From: CAZGMC01 sp964526565
GTDB lineage: Bacteria; Pseudomonadota; Alphaproteobacteria; DSM-16000; Inquilinaceae
Assembly (NCBI GenBank): GCA_964526565.1
Contig: CAZGMC010000017.1
Location: forward strand, 1 to 52,334
DNA: 52,334 bases
Reading direction: 5' to 3'
Shown here: positions 31,989-39,541 of the stretch, one piece after another
How the letters are laid out: each line of letters opens with the position of its first letter
How positions within the stretch are numbered: the first letter of the stretch is position 1
The notes under the pieces: generated by a model
Seen by the model: only the letters and a program-made list of their open reading frames with translations
What the model was told of the DNA's origin: nothing
The model's database searches: none
Made by a program: the position numbers and the translations under genes

Positions 31989-33440
31989 ATGCCGGTCTTG
32001 GCCAAGCTCCCGTGTGACGGCGGGGCCGACAAGGCGCCTGCCTCTGCGGCGATCCGGCACAGGCGGATGAGCACATCGATGGTGACCGACGGCGTCGTCG
32101 CGGACGGCGTCCCCAGGCCGGCGGCGGTGCAGTCGGGTGGCGAGCCGCGCCGGTTGCCGGTGGCTCCGCCCGGCGACGGCGGCGAGACCGCGGTCGGCCC
32201 ACTGCCGGGCACTCCGGACTCTCCGGACTCTCCAGGGACTCCGCTCGCCCCGCTCGCCCTCGACGCGCCCGGCTTGGTGGCGGTGGCTTTGCTGCGCGAC
32301 GGCGGCGACCTGCTCATCGACTACGGCACGCCCGGCACTGTCGTCCTGAAGGAGTTCTTCGATGCGCTGGTGCGGGGCGAGGCACCGGCGCTGAAGGCCG
32401 GCGCCGGCGCCGCCGTTCCGGCCGCGCGAATCGCCGAGGCGCTGACGGCCGGCGAACGGGAACTGGCCGGCGCGATCGGCGACGATGGCGAGGCGCCAGT
32501 CTTTCGGGACGTGGTGGCCGTCCCGGTCGGCAGCCGGGTCGGGGTGATCGCGTTGCTGGGACCGGACGGCCTGTGCTTCGCAGGGGGCATCCCGGCCGCG
32601 GCGCGGCCGTCCCCGGCCGGTGGCCTCGAGCGCTCCGCCCGCGGCCTGGTGCCGCAAGACGGCTCGCCCAGTCCCGTCACCGGCGGCGGCGATGGCGAGA
32701 CGGGGCTGGAGACAGGGGAGGTTGAGGCTCCGGCGGGTCGGCAGGCATCGCCGCTGCACCATGATGTCATCGAGGTGGACATACCGGTCGCCGGCGAGGC
32801 GGTGGCGGTGCGCCTGCTGGTGACCTATGACCGGGACGAAGCGGATGCCGCGCCCGGTATCGTCGATGACCGGGTCGATCTCGCCTGGTTCGACGGCCGC
32901 GACTGGGCGCCGGTCGCCAATGGCGGCTCCATCGCGAAACAGGTGGGGGCCGACGCGGTGCGGCTGCGGTTGCGCCGGGTGGATGACGGCGGGCGGACGC
33001 TGCCGGCCGATCCTGCGCGATTTTCCTTCGCCGTGTGCGAAATGGATGCGCACGATGCCGCCGCCCCGCCGGGCCACGGCGCGCCTGCGGACATTCCGTC
33101 CGGGGATGCCGCTGCTGTGTCGCACTCGTTGGAAGACCGCTCGCCAGCGCCGTCCGCCGACATAATTTCGCTGGCAGCCTCGGCCGCGCCCGTGCTTAAG
33201 GCGATGCCCGTCGCAGAGGCTGAGCTCACGCCGGAGGAGACCGAGCTGCCCGATTTCGTCTACGGTATCGAGGACATGGACCCGACCGCGGGCGGGCGAT
33301 TGCCCGACCATGAACTGGCGGATCCCATGGCCGATCCCATGGCCGATGCGCGGCCGGACCCGGGGCCCGGTCCTGCGGAGCGCCCGGAGCGGGAACGCGA
33401 GGATGGCCGGCCGCCGCCGGACGATGGGGGCGCGCCGTGA
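31989..33440 (+). CDS. large acidic hypothetical protein of unknown family
   Basis: About 483 residues; a TTG at 31980 or an ATG at 32067 are alternative starts and no site is strong. Composition is Ala/Gly/Asp/Pro-rich with low complexity: PDSPDSPGTP, PMADPMADARPDPGPGP. Two compact parts stand out: LVAVALLRDGGDLLIDYGTPGTVVLKEFFDA (residues about 93-123), which resembles the 'G..LVI..F' beta unit near the N-terminus of large bacterial adhesins, and a second beta-rich part (VDIPVAGEAVAVRLLVTYDRD...DLAWFDGRDWAPV, about 255-310). No signal peptide, membrane span or catalytic motif. GC3 pattern supports coding in this frame over the longer minus-strand frame. Function unknown. Confidence 0.5.
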   Translation: MPVLAKLPCDGGADKAPASAAIRHRRMSTSMVTDGVVADGVPRPAAVQSGGEPRRLPVAPPGDGGETAVGPLPGTPDSPDSPGTPLAPLALDAPGLVAVALLRDGGDLLIDYGTPGTVVLKEFFDALVRGEAPALKAGAGAAVPAARIAEALTAGERELAGAIGDDGEAPVFRDVVAVPVGSRVGVIALLGPDGLCFAGGIPAAARPSPAGGLERSARGLVPQDGSPSPVTGGGDGETGLETGEVEAPAGRQASPLHHDVIEVDIPVAGEAVAVRLLVTYDRDEADAAPGIVDDRVDLAWFDGRDWAPVANGGSIAKQVGADAVRLRLRRVDDGGRTLPADPARFSFAVCEMDAHDAAAPPGHGAPADIPSGDAAAVSHSLEDRSPAPSADIISLAASAAPVLKAMPVAEAELTPEETELPDFVYGIEDMDPTAGGRLPDHELADPMADPMADARPDPGPGPAERPEREREDGRPPPDDGGAP

Positions 33441-33526
33441 CCGGTCGAATCGGCCGTCACGCCGGGCGACGGCGAAACGGGCTTGCGGTCAGGTGCCGCA
33501 ATGAAGGAACGTTCGTGCGGCCGGCG

Positions 33527-33555
33527 CTGGCAGTTGCGCCGAATGTCGTTATACT
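33527..33555 (+). promoter_or_regulatory. candidate frd promoter
   Basis: CTGGCA (33527-33532), a 17-bp spacer and TATACT (33550-33555), 45 nt before frdA. The -10 is good, the -35 has 4 of 6 consensus bases. I found no clear FNR box (TTGAT-N4-ATCAA), so anaerobic control is not shown by the sequence. Confidence 0.5.
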
Positions 33556-33600
33556 TAGTACCAATCTCAATCGCTGACCGCACAGCCGCGGAGCCCTGCC

Positions 33601-35406
33601 ATGGATGTGATCAAGACCGACATCGTGATCGTTGGTGCCGGCGGCGCCGGACTGCGGGCCGCGATCGCGGTCGCGGAGGCCGACCCGAAGGTCGGCATCG
33701 CCCTGATTTCGAAAGTCTACCCGATGCGCAGCCACACCTGCGCCGCGGAGGGCGGCGCCGCCGGCGTGGCCAAGGACGAGGACAGCTTCGACAAGCACTT
33801 CATGGACACCGTCGGCGGCGCCGACTGGCTGGCCGACCAGGATGTGGTCGAGGCCTTCATCCACGAGGCGCCGCGGGAGCTGATCCAGGTCGAGCAATGG
33901 GGCTGCCCGTGGAGCCGCACGGCCGACGGCCGCGTCGCCGTGCGGCCGTTCGGCGGCATGAAGATCGAGCGCACCTGGTACGCTGCCGACAAGACCGGCT
34001 TCCACCTGCTGCACACCCTGTTCCAGACGTCGCTGAAGTACCCGTCGATCCGGCGCTATGACGAGTTCTACTCGACCGACCTGATGGTCGAGGATGGCCG
34101 CTGCCAGGGCGTCACCGCGATCGAGATGCGCACCGGCGAGATGAAGCTGTTCCTGGCCAAGGCGGTGATCATCTGCACCGGCGGTGCCGGCCGGGTCTAT
34201 CCGTTCACCACGAACGGCGCGATCAAGACCGGTGACGGCATGGCCATGGCCTACAAGGCCGGCGTGCCGCTGAAGGACATGGAGTTCGTTCAGTACCACC
34301 CGACCGGCCTGCCCGGCACCGGCATCCTGCTGACCGAGGGCTGCCGCGGTGAGGGCGGGTTCATGCGCAACAAGGATGGCGACCGCTACCTGAAGAACTA
34401 TGGCCTGGGGCCGGAGCGGCCGGAGCCGGTCAAGAAGGCGATGGAGCTGGGGCCGCGCGACAAGCTGAGCCAGGCCTTCTGGCACGAGATGAAGGCCGGC
34501 CGCACCATCCCGACGCGCTTCGGTGAGTCCGTCCACCTCGACCTGACCCATCTGGGCGAGAAGCTGATCAATGAGCGCCTGCCGTTCGTGCGCGACCTGG
34601 CCAAGAGCTACATGGGCGTCGACATGGTCTACGAGCCGGTGCCGGTGCGGCCGGTGGTGCACTACATGATGGGCGGCATCCACACCGACATCGACGCCGC
34701 GGCGCCGATGCCGGGCCTCTACTCGGCCGGCGAATGCGCCTGCGTCACCATCAACGGCGCCAACCGGCTCGGTTCCAACTCGCTGACCGAACTGCTGGTG
34801 TTCGGCCGCCGCGCCGGCCAGGCCGCCCTGGGCTATGTGGCGGCCGGCGGCAAGGAGCCGGATCAGGCGGCCGTCGAGAAGCAGGCGGCGGCGGCGGAAA
34901 GCCGGGTCACGGCCCTGTTGACGCGCAGCAAGGGGCGGGAGCGGGTCTCGGCCCTGCGCAACGAGATGACCGAGACCATGGAGGAGAACGTCGGCATCTA
35001 CCGCACCGGCGACATGCTCCAGAAGGCCTGCGACAAGATCGGCGAGCTGCGCGACCGCTACAAGGACATCCAGCTCAACGACAAGAGCATGGTGTTCAAT
35101 ACGGCGCTGATCCACGCGCTGGAGCTGGACGCGATGATCGAGGTGTCGCATGCCCTGGCGCATGCGGCCCTGCAGCGGACCGAATCGCGCGGCGCCCACC
35201 AGCGTCTCGACTACGAGAAGCGCGACGACGCCCGGTTCCTGACGCACTCCATGGCCCATTACAATCCGAATGGCGACCCGCGCATCGATTATCTCGACGT
35301 GGTCATCACCAAGTCGCAGCCGGCCGAGCGTCTGTATGGCGGCGCCGCCGACGATGCGGAAAAGTCAAAGGGCGGCGGGGCCAAGGCGGCCTCCGCTGCG
35401 GAATAG
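33601..35406 (+). CDS. frdA: fumarate reductase flavoprotein subunit
   Basis: 601 residues, the same size as E. coli FrdA. It reduces fumarate to succinate with covalent FAD. Visible are the dinucleotide fold IVGAGGAGLRAA, His45 in PMRSHTCAAEGG (the FAD-linking histidine position), RPFGGMKIERTWYAADKTGFH, YHPTGLPGTGILLTEGCRGEGG, and the catalytic-region SRGAHQR. It is much closer in pattern to FrdA (WGCPWSR, GGMKIERTWYAADKTGFHLLHTLFQTS) than to mitochondrial-type SdhA. It heads frdABCD. SdhA was considered and set aside because FrdC and FrdD follow. Confidence 0.92.
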   Translation: MDVIKTDIVIVGAGGAGLRAAIAVAEADPKVGIALISKVYPMRSHTCAAEGGAAGVAKDEDSFDKHFMDTVGGADWLADQDVVEAFIHEAPRELIQVEQWGCPWSRTADGRVAVRPFGGMKIERTWYAADKTGFHLLHTLFQTSLKYPSIRRYDEFYSTDLMVEDGRCQGVTAIEMRTGEMKLFLAKAVIICTGGAGRVYPFTTNGAIKTGDGMAMAYKAGVPLKDMEFVQYHPTGLPGTGILLTEGCRGEGGFMRNKDGDRYLKNYGLGPERPEPVKKAMELGPRDKLSQAFWHEMKAGRTIPTRFGESVHLDLTHLGEKLINERLPFVRDLAKSYMGVDMVYEPVPVRPVVHYMMGGIHTDIDAAAPMPGLYSAGECACVTINGANRLGSNSLTELLVFGRRAGQAALGYVAAGGKEPDQAAVEKQAAAAESRVTALLTRSKGRERVSALRNEMTETMEENVGIYRTGDMLQKACDKIGELRDRYKDIQLNDKSMVFNTALIHALELDAMIEVSHALAHAALQRTESRGAHQRLDYEKRDDARFLTHSMAHYNPNGDPRIDYLDVVITKSQPAERLYGGAADDAEKSKGGGAKAASAAE

Positions 35407-35487
35407 CGGAACAGGCCGGACGGGGACGCGGGGCCGCGCCCCGTCCGACCCGGCCGGCTCAGGCGAGTTCATGGAGAGCGACGCGCG

Positions 35488-36234
35488 ATGAACGACACGC
35501 GACAGATGGAGATCGAGGTCCTGCGCTACGATCCCGACCGGGACAGCGAGCCGCGATACCAGAGCTACTCGGTGCCCTGCGACAAGGATTGGGTGATCCT
35601 CGACGCGCTCAACTACATCAAGGACAGTCTCGACGACAGCGTCGCCTACCGCTGGTCGTGCCACATGGCCGTGTGCGGCAGCTGCGGCATGATGGCCGAC
35701 GGCGAGCCGGTGCTGTCGTGCAAGACCTTCCTGCGCGACTATCCGGACAAGATCCGAATCGAGCCGTTGGCCAACTTCCCGATCGAGCGCGACCTGATCG
35801 TCGTCCTCGACTCGTTCATTGAGAAGCTGGAGAGCGTCCGGCCGTACATCATCCCCAAGGAGGAACGTACACCCGACGACGGGACGTACACGCAGACGCC
35901 GGCCCAGCTCAAGGCGTACAAGCAGTACTCCATGTGCATAAACTGCATGCTGTGCTATTCGGCATGCCCGCAGATCGCCCTCAATCCGGAGTTCATCGGC
36001 CCGGCGGCGCTGGCCCTGGCGCATCGCTACAACCTGGACTCCCGTGATGTGGGCGGGAGCGCCCGGCGCGACGTCGTCGCCGCCCACGAGGGCGTGTGGG
36101 AGTGCAGCTTCGTCGGCGCCTGCAGCCAGGTCTGCCCGAAGGATGTCGACCCCGCAGGGGCGATCCAGCAGGAGAAGATCGCCAGCACCATGGACTACTT
36201 CAAGGCCTTCCTCATGCCGTGGAGTGCCCGATGA
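35488..36234 (+). CDS. frdB: fumarate reductase iron-sulfur subunit
   Basis: 248 residues, carrying electrons from the quinol site to FrdA. The [2Fe-2S] motif is SCHMAVCGSCGMMADGEPVLSC (cysteines in C-x4-C-x2-C-x11-C order); the [4Fe-4S] motif is CINCMLCYSACP; and the [3Fe-4S] region is CSFVGACSQVCPKDVDP. LANFPIERDLIVVLDSF, LNPEFIGPAALALAHRYNLDSRD and DPAGAIQQEKI are FrdB-type. Its stop overlaps the frdC start (ATGA). Confidence 0.93.
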   Translation: MNDTRQMEIEVLRYDPDRDSEPRYQSYSVPCDKDWVILDALNYIKDSLDDSVAYRWSCHMAVCGSCGMMADGEPVLSCKTFLRDYPDKIRIEPLANFPIERDLIVVLDSFIEKLESVRPYIIPKEERTPDDGTYTQTPAQLKAYKQYSMCINCMLCYSACPQIALNPEFIGPAALALAHRYNLDSRDVGGSARRDVVAAHEGVWECSFVGACSQVCPKDVDPAGAIQQEKIASTMDYFKAFLMPWSAR

Positions 36235-36620
36235 GCCGTAGACCCTATAACCCTCCCGTGTCGAAGACGACCTGGTGGATGCGCCAGGGCCGTTATCGCG
36301 AATACATGGCCCGCGAGGTGACCTGCATCTTCATCGGCGCCTACATGGCCATGCTGGTCATCGGCATGTGGCGCCTGTCGCAAGGCGAGGCGGCGTGGAA
36401 CGCCTATGTCGGCGCCATCCTCAGCCCGCTCGGCCTGATCTTTCAACTCGTCTGCCTGGGCTTCGCTCTCTACAACACCATCACGTGGTTCAACGTGACG
36501 CCGAAGGCCATGCCGCTCATGGTCGGCGGCGAGAAGGTGTCGGGCGGCACCATCATCGGCGCACACTATGCCGTATGGGGTGCCGTCTCCCTGGTGCTGC
36601 TCGTGCTGGCGGGGCTGTAA
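36231..36620 (+). CDS. frdC: fumarate reductase membrane anchor subunit C
   Basis: 129 residues with three predicted spans: IFIGAYMAMLVIGMWRL, LSPLGLIFQLVCLGFALYNTI, and YAVWGAVSLVLLVLAGL. It starts MSRRPYNPPVSKTTWWMRQ, and the FrdC signature YxxYMxRExT is present as REYMAREVT; its Glu29 aligns with the E. coli FrdC glutamate (Glu29) needed for quinol oxidation. WFNVTPKAMPLMVGGEKV matches the family loop. Unlike SdhC it has no clear heme-ligand signature, as expected for heme-free FrdCD, though this is only a reading of the sequence. Confidence 0.9.
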   Translation: MSRRPYNPPVSKTTWWMRQGRYREYMAREVTCIFIGAYMAMLVIGMWRLSQGEAAWNAYVGAILSPLGLIFQLVCLGFALYNTITWFNVTPKAMPLMVGGEKVSGGTIIGAHYAVWGAVSLVLLVLAGL

Positions 36621-36623
36621 GCC

Positions 36624-36980
36624 ATGGCTACGAAATCCCACAAGCCCATCGTCTGGGGCCTGTTCGCGGCGGGCGGCACGGTGGCCGCCTTCCTGGCGCC
36701 GGTGCTGATCGTGATGACGTCGATCATGCCGCTCGCATTCGGCGGGGCCGAGTCGGGTGGCGTGCTGGCCTATGACAAGGTCGTGTTCTTCGTCCAGAAC
36801 TGGCTGATCAAACTGATCGTCTTCGGCGTGGTCGGATTGCAGTTGTGGCACGCCGCGCATCGTTTGCGGATCACGGCACACGACTTCGGGATCCGCGCCG
36901 ACGGGCCGATATCCTATGTCGTGTACGGGTTCGCCGGACTCTTCACGATTCTGGCGGCGATCTTCCTGATCAGCATTTGA
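36624..36980 (+). CDS. frdD: fumarate reductase membrane anchor subunit D
   Basis: 118 residues, 3 nt after frdC. Three spans: VWGLFAAGGTVAAFLAPVLIVM, WLIKLIVFGVVGLQLWHAAHRL, and VVYGFAGLFTILAAIFLI. The FrdD pattern PIVWGLFAAGG..AAFLAPVLI...LPLW/LQLWHAAHR is clear, including the HRLRITAHDFGI loop (E. coli HRMHHAMHDLKI). With FrdC it forms the quinone site. Confidence 0.9.
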   Translation: MATKSHKPIVWGLFAAGGTVAAFLAPVLIVMTSIMPLAFGGAESGGVLAYDKVVFFVQNWLIKLIVFGVVGLQLWHAAHRLRITAHDFGIRADGPISYVVYGFAGLFTILAAIFLISI

Positions 36981-37004
36981 GGCGCGGCTCGGCCTGTGAC
37001 GGCA

Positions 37005-37032
37005 CGGGCCCGGTGACTGCCGGCCGGGCCCG
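37005..37032 (+). terminator. GC-rich stem-loop after frdD
   Basis: CGGGCCCGG (37005-37013) and CCGGGCCCG (37024-37032) form a perfect 9-bp stem with a 10-nt loop, 25 nt after the frdD stop. No U-tract. It probably ends or attenuates the frd transcript. Confidence 0.55.
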
Positions 37033-37226
37033 GGGCGAGTCCAGGCCGGCTCGGGCCGGGTCATGGTGTTGCGAACTTGTGACGGAAGACACATTGCCCA
37101 TTGTTCCCGGCTTGACATTCGCTTTCAATCACCTGGTCAGTGACGAATTGGGAATGAGAGGCGCGCGCTGGCGGCAGCCGGGGCAGAGCGCCCGAACGAG
37201 GCTTGCACGAACGGGAGAACCATCCC

Positions 37227-37697
37227 ATGCAGACTCATACGGTAGAACGCGAAGTGCCGTTCAGGCCGGAACAGCTGTTCGACCTGGTGGCCGACGTGGA
37301 GCGCTATCCCGAGTTCGTGCCGTGGTGGGTGGCAGCCCGCGTACGGCGTCGGGAGGAGGGCGCGTACTACACCGACCAGGTCATTCGCGTCAGCATGGTC
37401 AGCCAGCGCTTCACCACGCGCACTGCGCTGCGGCGGCCCGACTGGATCGACGTCACCTCCGATGAAAAGCCGTTCAAGAAGCTGGAGATCCGCTGGCGCT
37501 TCGAGCCGGCGCCGGGAGGCCGTTGCCGCGTGCGGCTGGACCTGTTGTTCCACTTCAAGTCGGTGGCGCTGGGCAAGATGCTGGGGATCGTCACCGGCGA
37601 GGCGGCGCACATGCTGATCAATGCCTTCGAGGAGCGCGCCCGGTCCGTCTATGGTGAAGCGCCGCTGGGACTCGAGGGCGTGGTTACGGTACACTGA
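37227..37697 (+). CDS. COQ10-like ubiquinone-binding START-domain protein (RatA family)
   Basis: 156 residues. The START/polyketide-cyclase fold is shown by HTVEREVPFRPEQLFDLVADVERYPEFVPWW at the N-terminus, then WVAARVRRREEGAYYTDQVIRVSMVSQRFTTR, and CRVRLDLLFHFKSVALGKMLG...MINAFEERARSVYG at the C-terminus. Eukaryotic COQ10 and bacterial relatives bind ubiquinone and help its use; E. coli RatA is the name-giving relative but is not thought to act mainly as a toxin. It lies between frdD and rquA on the same strand. GGGAG precedes the ATG. A TTGACA at 37112-37117 could be a -35 but has no good -10. Confidence 0.87.
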   Translation: MQTHTVEREVPFRPEQLFDLVADVERYPEFVPWWVAARVRRREEGAYYTDQVIRVSMVSQRFTTRTALRRPDWIDVTSDEKPFKKLEIRWRFEPAPGGRCRVRLDLLFHFKSVALGKMLGIVTGEAAHMLINAFEERARSVYGEAPLGLEGVVTVH

Positions 37698-37731
37698 GGC
37701 GCCTGCCGGCGTTGTCGGGCAGTCGCTGTCG

Positions 37732-37751
37732 CGGCGGGGACGGTCCCGCCG
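37732..37751 (+). promoter_or_regulatory. stem-loop in the rquA leader
   Basis: CGGCGGG-N6-CCCGCCG, 34 nt after the COQ10-like stop and about 25 nt before a short leader ORF. It may be a terminator of the COQ10-like transcript or an attenuator. Confidence 0.4.
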
Positions 37752-37777
37752 TTCCCTGTGAAGGAGAACCGTTGGTA

Positions 37778-37846
37778 ATGCTGAATTCAGCCGTGGGGAG
37801 AGGTGTGCCCGCCGTCGGCGCCGGGGATGTGGAGGACAGCCGATGA
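37778..37846 (+). CDS. possible 22-residue leader ORF overlapping the rquA start
   Basis: MLNSAVGRGVPAVGAGDVED then SR-stop. AAGGAG lies 11 nt before its ATG and its TGA overlaps the rquA ATG (ATGA, 37843-37846). Overlap of this kind allows translational coupling. It may equally be chance. Confidence 0.3.
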   Translation: MLNSAVGRGVPAVGAGDVEDSR

Positions 37847-38625
37847 CCCAGTATGCCGGCAGCTGTGCCCGTACCGCCGGTGACACGCCGACGCCAATGG
37901 CTTCTGGTCTGGACGTGGCCGACATCGCGGTTCCCGATCCGGACACGGCGGAGAGCGTGCCGCTGCCGGATTACCTCCGCAATACCTACTCGTGGGCGTA
38001 TCTGAATCCGGTCAGCCGGGCGATGTTCGATCAGTGGTTCGTGGTCCAGGCCATCCTCTGGGGCAACGCCGACCGGCTCGTGCGCGCCGTTCTCGACGAG
38101 CTGGAACCCGGCCAGCGGGTCCTGCAGACGGCCTGCGTCTATGGGAATTTCTCGACCCGCCTGGCGGATTTCCTGGGTTCGAGCGGCACTCTTGATGTCA
38201 TCGACGTGGCGCCGATCCAGGTCCACCACACGCGGCGCAAGCTGCAGCACCTGCCCCAGGCGACCGTGCGCCTGGCCGACGCGGCCCGGCCTGGCGGCAG
38301 CGGTCCGTACGATGCGGTGTGCTGCTTCTTTCTGCTGCACGAGGTGCCCAAGGCATACAAGACGCGGATCGTCGACGCGATCCTGGGCAGTCTGGCACCG
38401 GGCGGCAAGGCCGTGTTCGTCGACTACCATCGGCCCAATCCGGGGCATCCGTTGCGCCTGGTCATGACCTCGGTGTTCGCCCTGCTGGAGCCGTACGCGC
38501 GCGAGATCTGGGACGAAGAGATCGAGGCGTACGCCACGGCCCGCGACGGCTATGGCTGGTCGAAACAGACGTTCTTCGGCGGATTGTACCAGAAGGTGGT
38601 GGTGCGCCGGGAGCCGGGTGGCTAG
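37843..38625 (+). CDS. rquA: RquA-type rhodoquinone biosynthesis enzyme
   Basis: 260 residues, a class I SAM-dependent methyltransferase-like fold. RquA converts ubiquinone to rhodoquinone by replacing a ring methoxy group with an amino group; SAM has been shown to be the amino donor. The RquA hallmarks are visible: PDYLRNTYSWAYLNP at about residues 42-56, VVQAILWGNADRLV, the atypical motif I RVLQTACVYGNFSTRLAD in place of the usual EIGCGTG, LDVIDVAPIQVHHTRRKL, CFFLLHEVPKAYK and AVFVDYHRPNPGHPLRL. GGAGG lies 7 nt before the ATG. Assignment is by recalled family pattern; confidence high but not certain. The 40-residue N-terminus is poorly conserved in appearance. Confidence 0.87.
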   Translation: MTQYAGSCARTAGDTPTPMASGLDVADIAVPDPDTAESVPLPDYLRNTYSWAYLNPVSRAMFDQWFVVQAILWGNADRLVRAVLDELEPGQRVLQTACVYGNFSTRLADFLGSSGTLDVIDVAPIQVHHTRRKLQHLPQATVRLADAARPGGSGPYDAVCCFFLLHEVPKAYKTRIVDAILGSLAPGGKAVFVDYHRPNPGHPLRLVMTSVFALLEPYAREIWDEEIEAYATARDGYGWSKQTFFGGLYQKVVVRREPGG

Positions 38626-38641
38626 CCGCGGGATACCGCGG

Positions 38642-38998
38642 CTATTCCACCGAGAGGATGCGCCTGGGCAGGGCGGCCAGAGCCAGCGTGCCGCCCGGCT
38701 CGATCTCGACGCGCTGATAGCCGCCGAGCGTGTCGACGTAATAGACGGTGATTGCCCGCGCGGAATTCAGGTTGCGCAGCTGCGTGACGGGGCGGTCGCC
38801 GGCCATGTCGCGCTCAATGGCGACGACCGTGGCAAAGTCGGCGATGTTCTCCACCTGGAACAGCTCGGGCACCCAGGGGTTGGTGTAGACGACCGGCTGG
38901 TTGGGCCAGAGCTGCTCGGCGGGAGCGGTCATGGTCTCGCAGCCCCCGGCGGCAACAACCAGACAGGAGAGAACCGCGGCGACTGCAGGCTGGCGCAT
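38642..38998 (-). CDS. small lipoprotein, unknown function
   Basis: 118 residues. The N-terminus MRQPAVAAVLSCLVVAAGGC ends in a lipobox-like AAGGC, so the mature protein would be a lipid-anchored protein beginning at Cys20. The remainder has VYYVDTLGGYQRVEIEPGGTLALAAL and is beta-rich. An upstream ATG 20 codons earlier would add an implausible N-terminus. It converges on rquA, with 16 bp between the stops. Confidence 0.65.
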   Translation of the reverse strand: MRQPAVAAVLSCLVVAAGGCETMTAPAEQLWPNQPVVYTNPWVPELFQVENIADFATVVAIERDMAGDRPVTQLRNLNSARAITVYYVDTLGGYQRVEIEPGGTLALAALPRRILSVE

Positions 38999-39082
38999 GA
39001 CCTGTCCCTTTGGCAATCCGAAGTGCGCGGAGTGTACGCGCGGCGCCGCGAAAAGCACAGCCGCAAGGTGCCCGGGAACCGG

Positions 39083-39292
39083 CTACGAAGCGGGATCACG
39101 GACGAGCTGAAAGCGCCGCGGGTCGGCCAGGACCGAACAGGCCACGGTCCGTTCTTCCCTGATCGACACCGCGGCGATCCGCGCGTGGGGAACGTTGAGG
39201 CTGTCGTGGGTGATGGCCACGACCTCCCAGACCAGCCAGCTGGCATCGGCGCTGCGATAGCGCTGCCCGACTTCGACGGTCCGTCTCCTCAT
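39083..39292 (-). CDS. conserved small hypothetical protein (69 aa)
   Basis: MRRRTVEVGQRYRSADASWL, then EVVAITHDSLNVPHARIAAVSIREERTVACSVLADPRRFQLV. The 'VGQRY...WEV..I..D....PHARI' and 'A.SVLADPRRF' features look like a small cytoplasmic beta-domain family seen in alphaproteobacteria, role unknown. No signal peptide. 249 bp to glnA hold no other gene. Confidence 0.6.
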   Translation of the reverse strand: MRRRTVEVGQRYRSADASWLVWEVVAITHDSLNVPHARIAAVSIREERTVACSVLADPRRFQLVRDPAS

Positions 39293-39541
39293 CGAATTCC
39301 AGCTTCGTCACGGGCCGCCATGTTCGGCCGGGCGGCTGACCGGCGTCGCAGCACCGGGTCGGCATGGGATGGCGCGCGGATACGGCAACATGCTCGCCAC
39401 CGTGCTCGCGGGCCGGCAGCATAGTCCTGGCCCGGTGCGGCAGCCAAGGGCTGGTGTGGTCATTCCGAAACGCCGAGGGCGGCGACGCGTTGCCGCGCCG
39501 CCGCCGCCCGTGAATGTGCAGACGCAAAGAGTGTCGTCGGA

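Noticed and set aside
31419..33311. 630-codon minus-strand frame opposite the unknown protein
   Set aside because: It runs through the mrcA 3' end and minisatellite and is Arg/Ala/Pro-rich; the plus-strand frame has the better codon pattern and recognisable beta segments.
33441..33600. FNR box upstream of frdA
   Set aside because: Searched for TTGAT-N4-ATCAA by eye; nothing close enough was found.
33601..36980. Succinate dehydrogenase (sdhABCD)
   Set aside because: Gene order A-B-C-D, FrdC YxxYMxRE signature with Glu29, and the FrdD loop all fit fumarate reductase; SDH of alphaproteobacteria is ordered C-D-A-B with heme-ligand histidines.
37227..37697. RatA toxin of a toxin-antitoxin pair
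   Set aside because: No RatB-like partner follows; the START fold and quinone-gene context favour the COQ10 reading.
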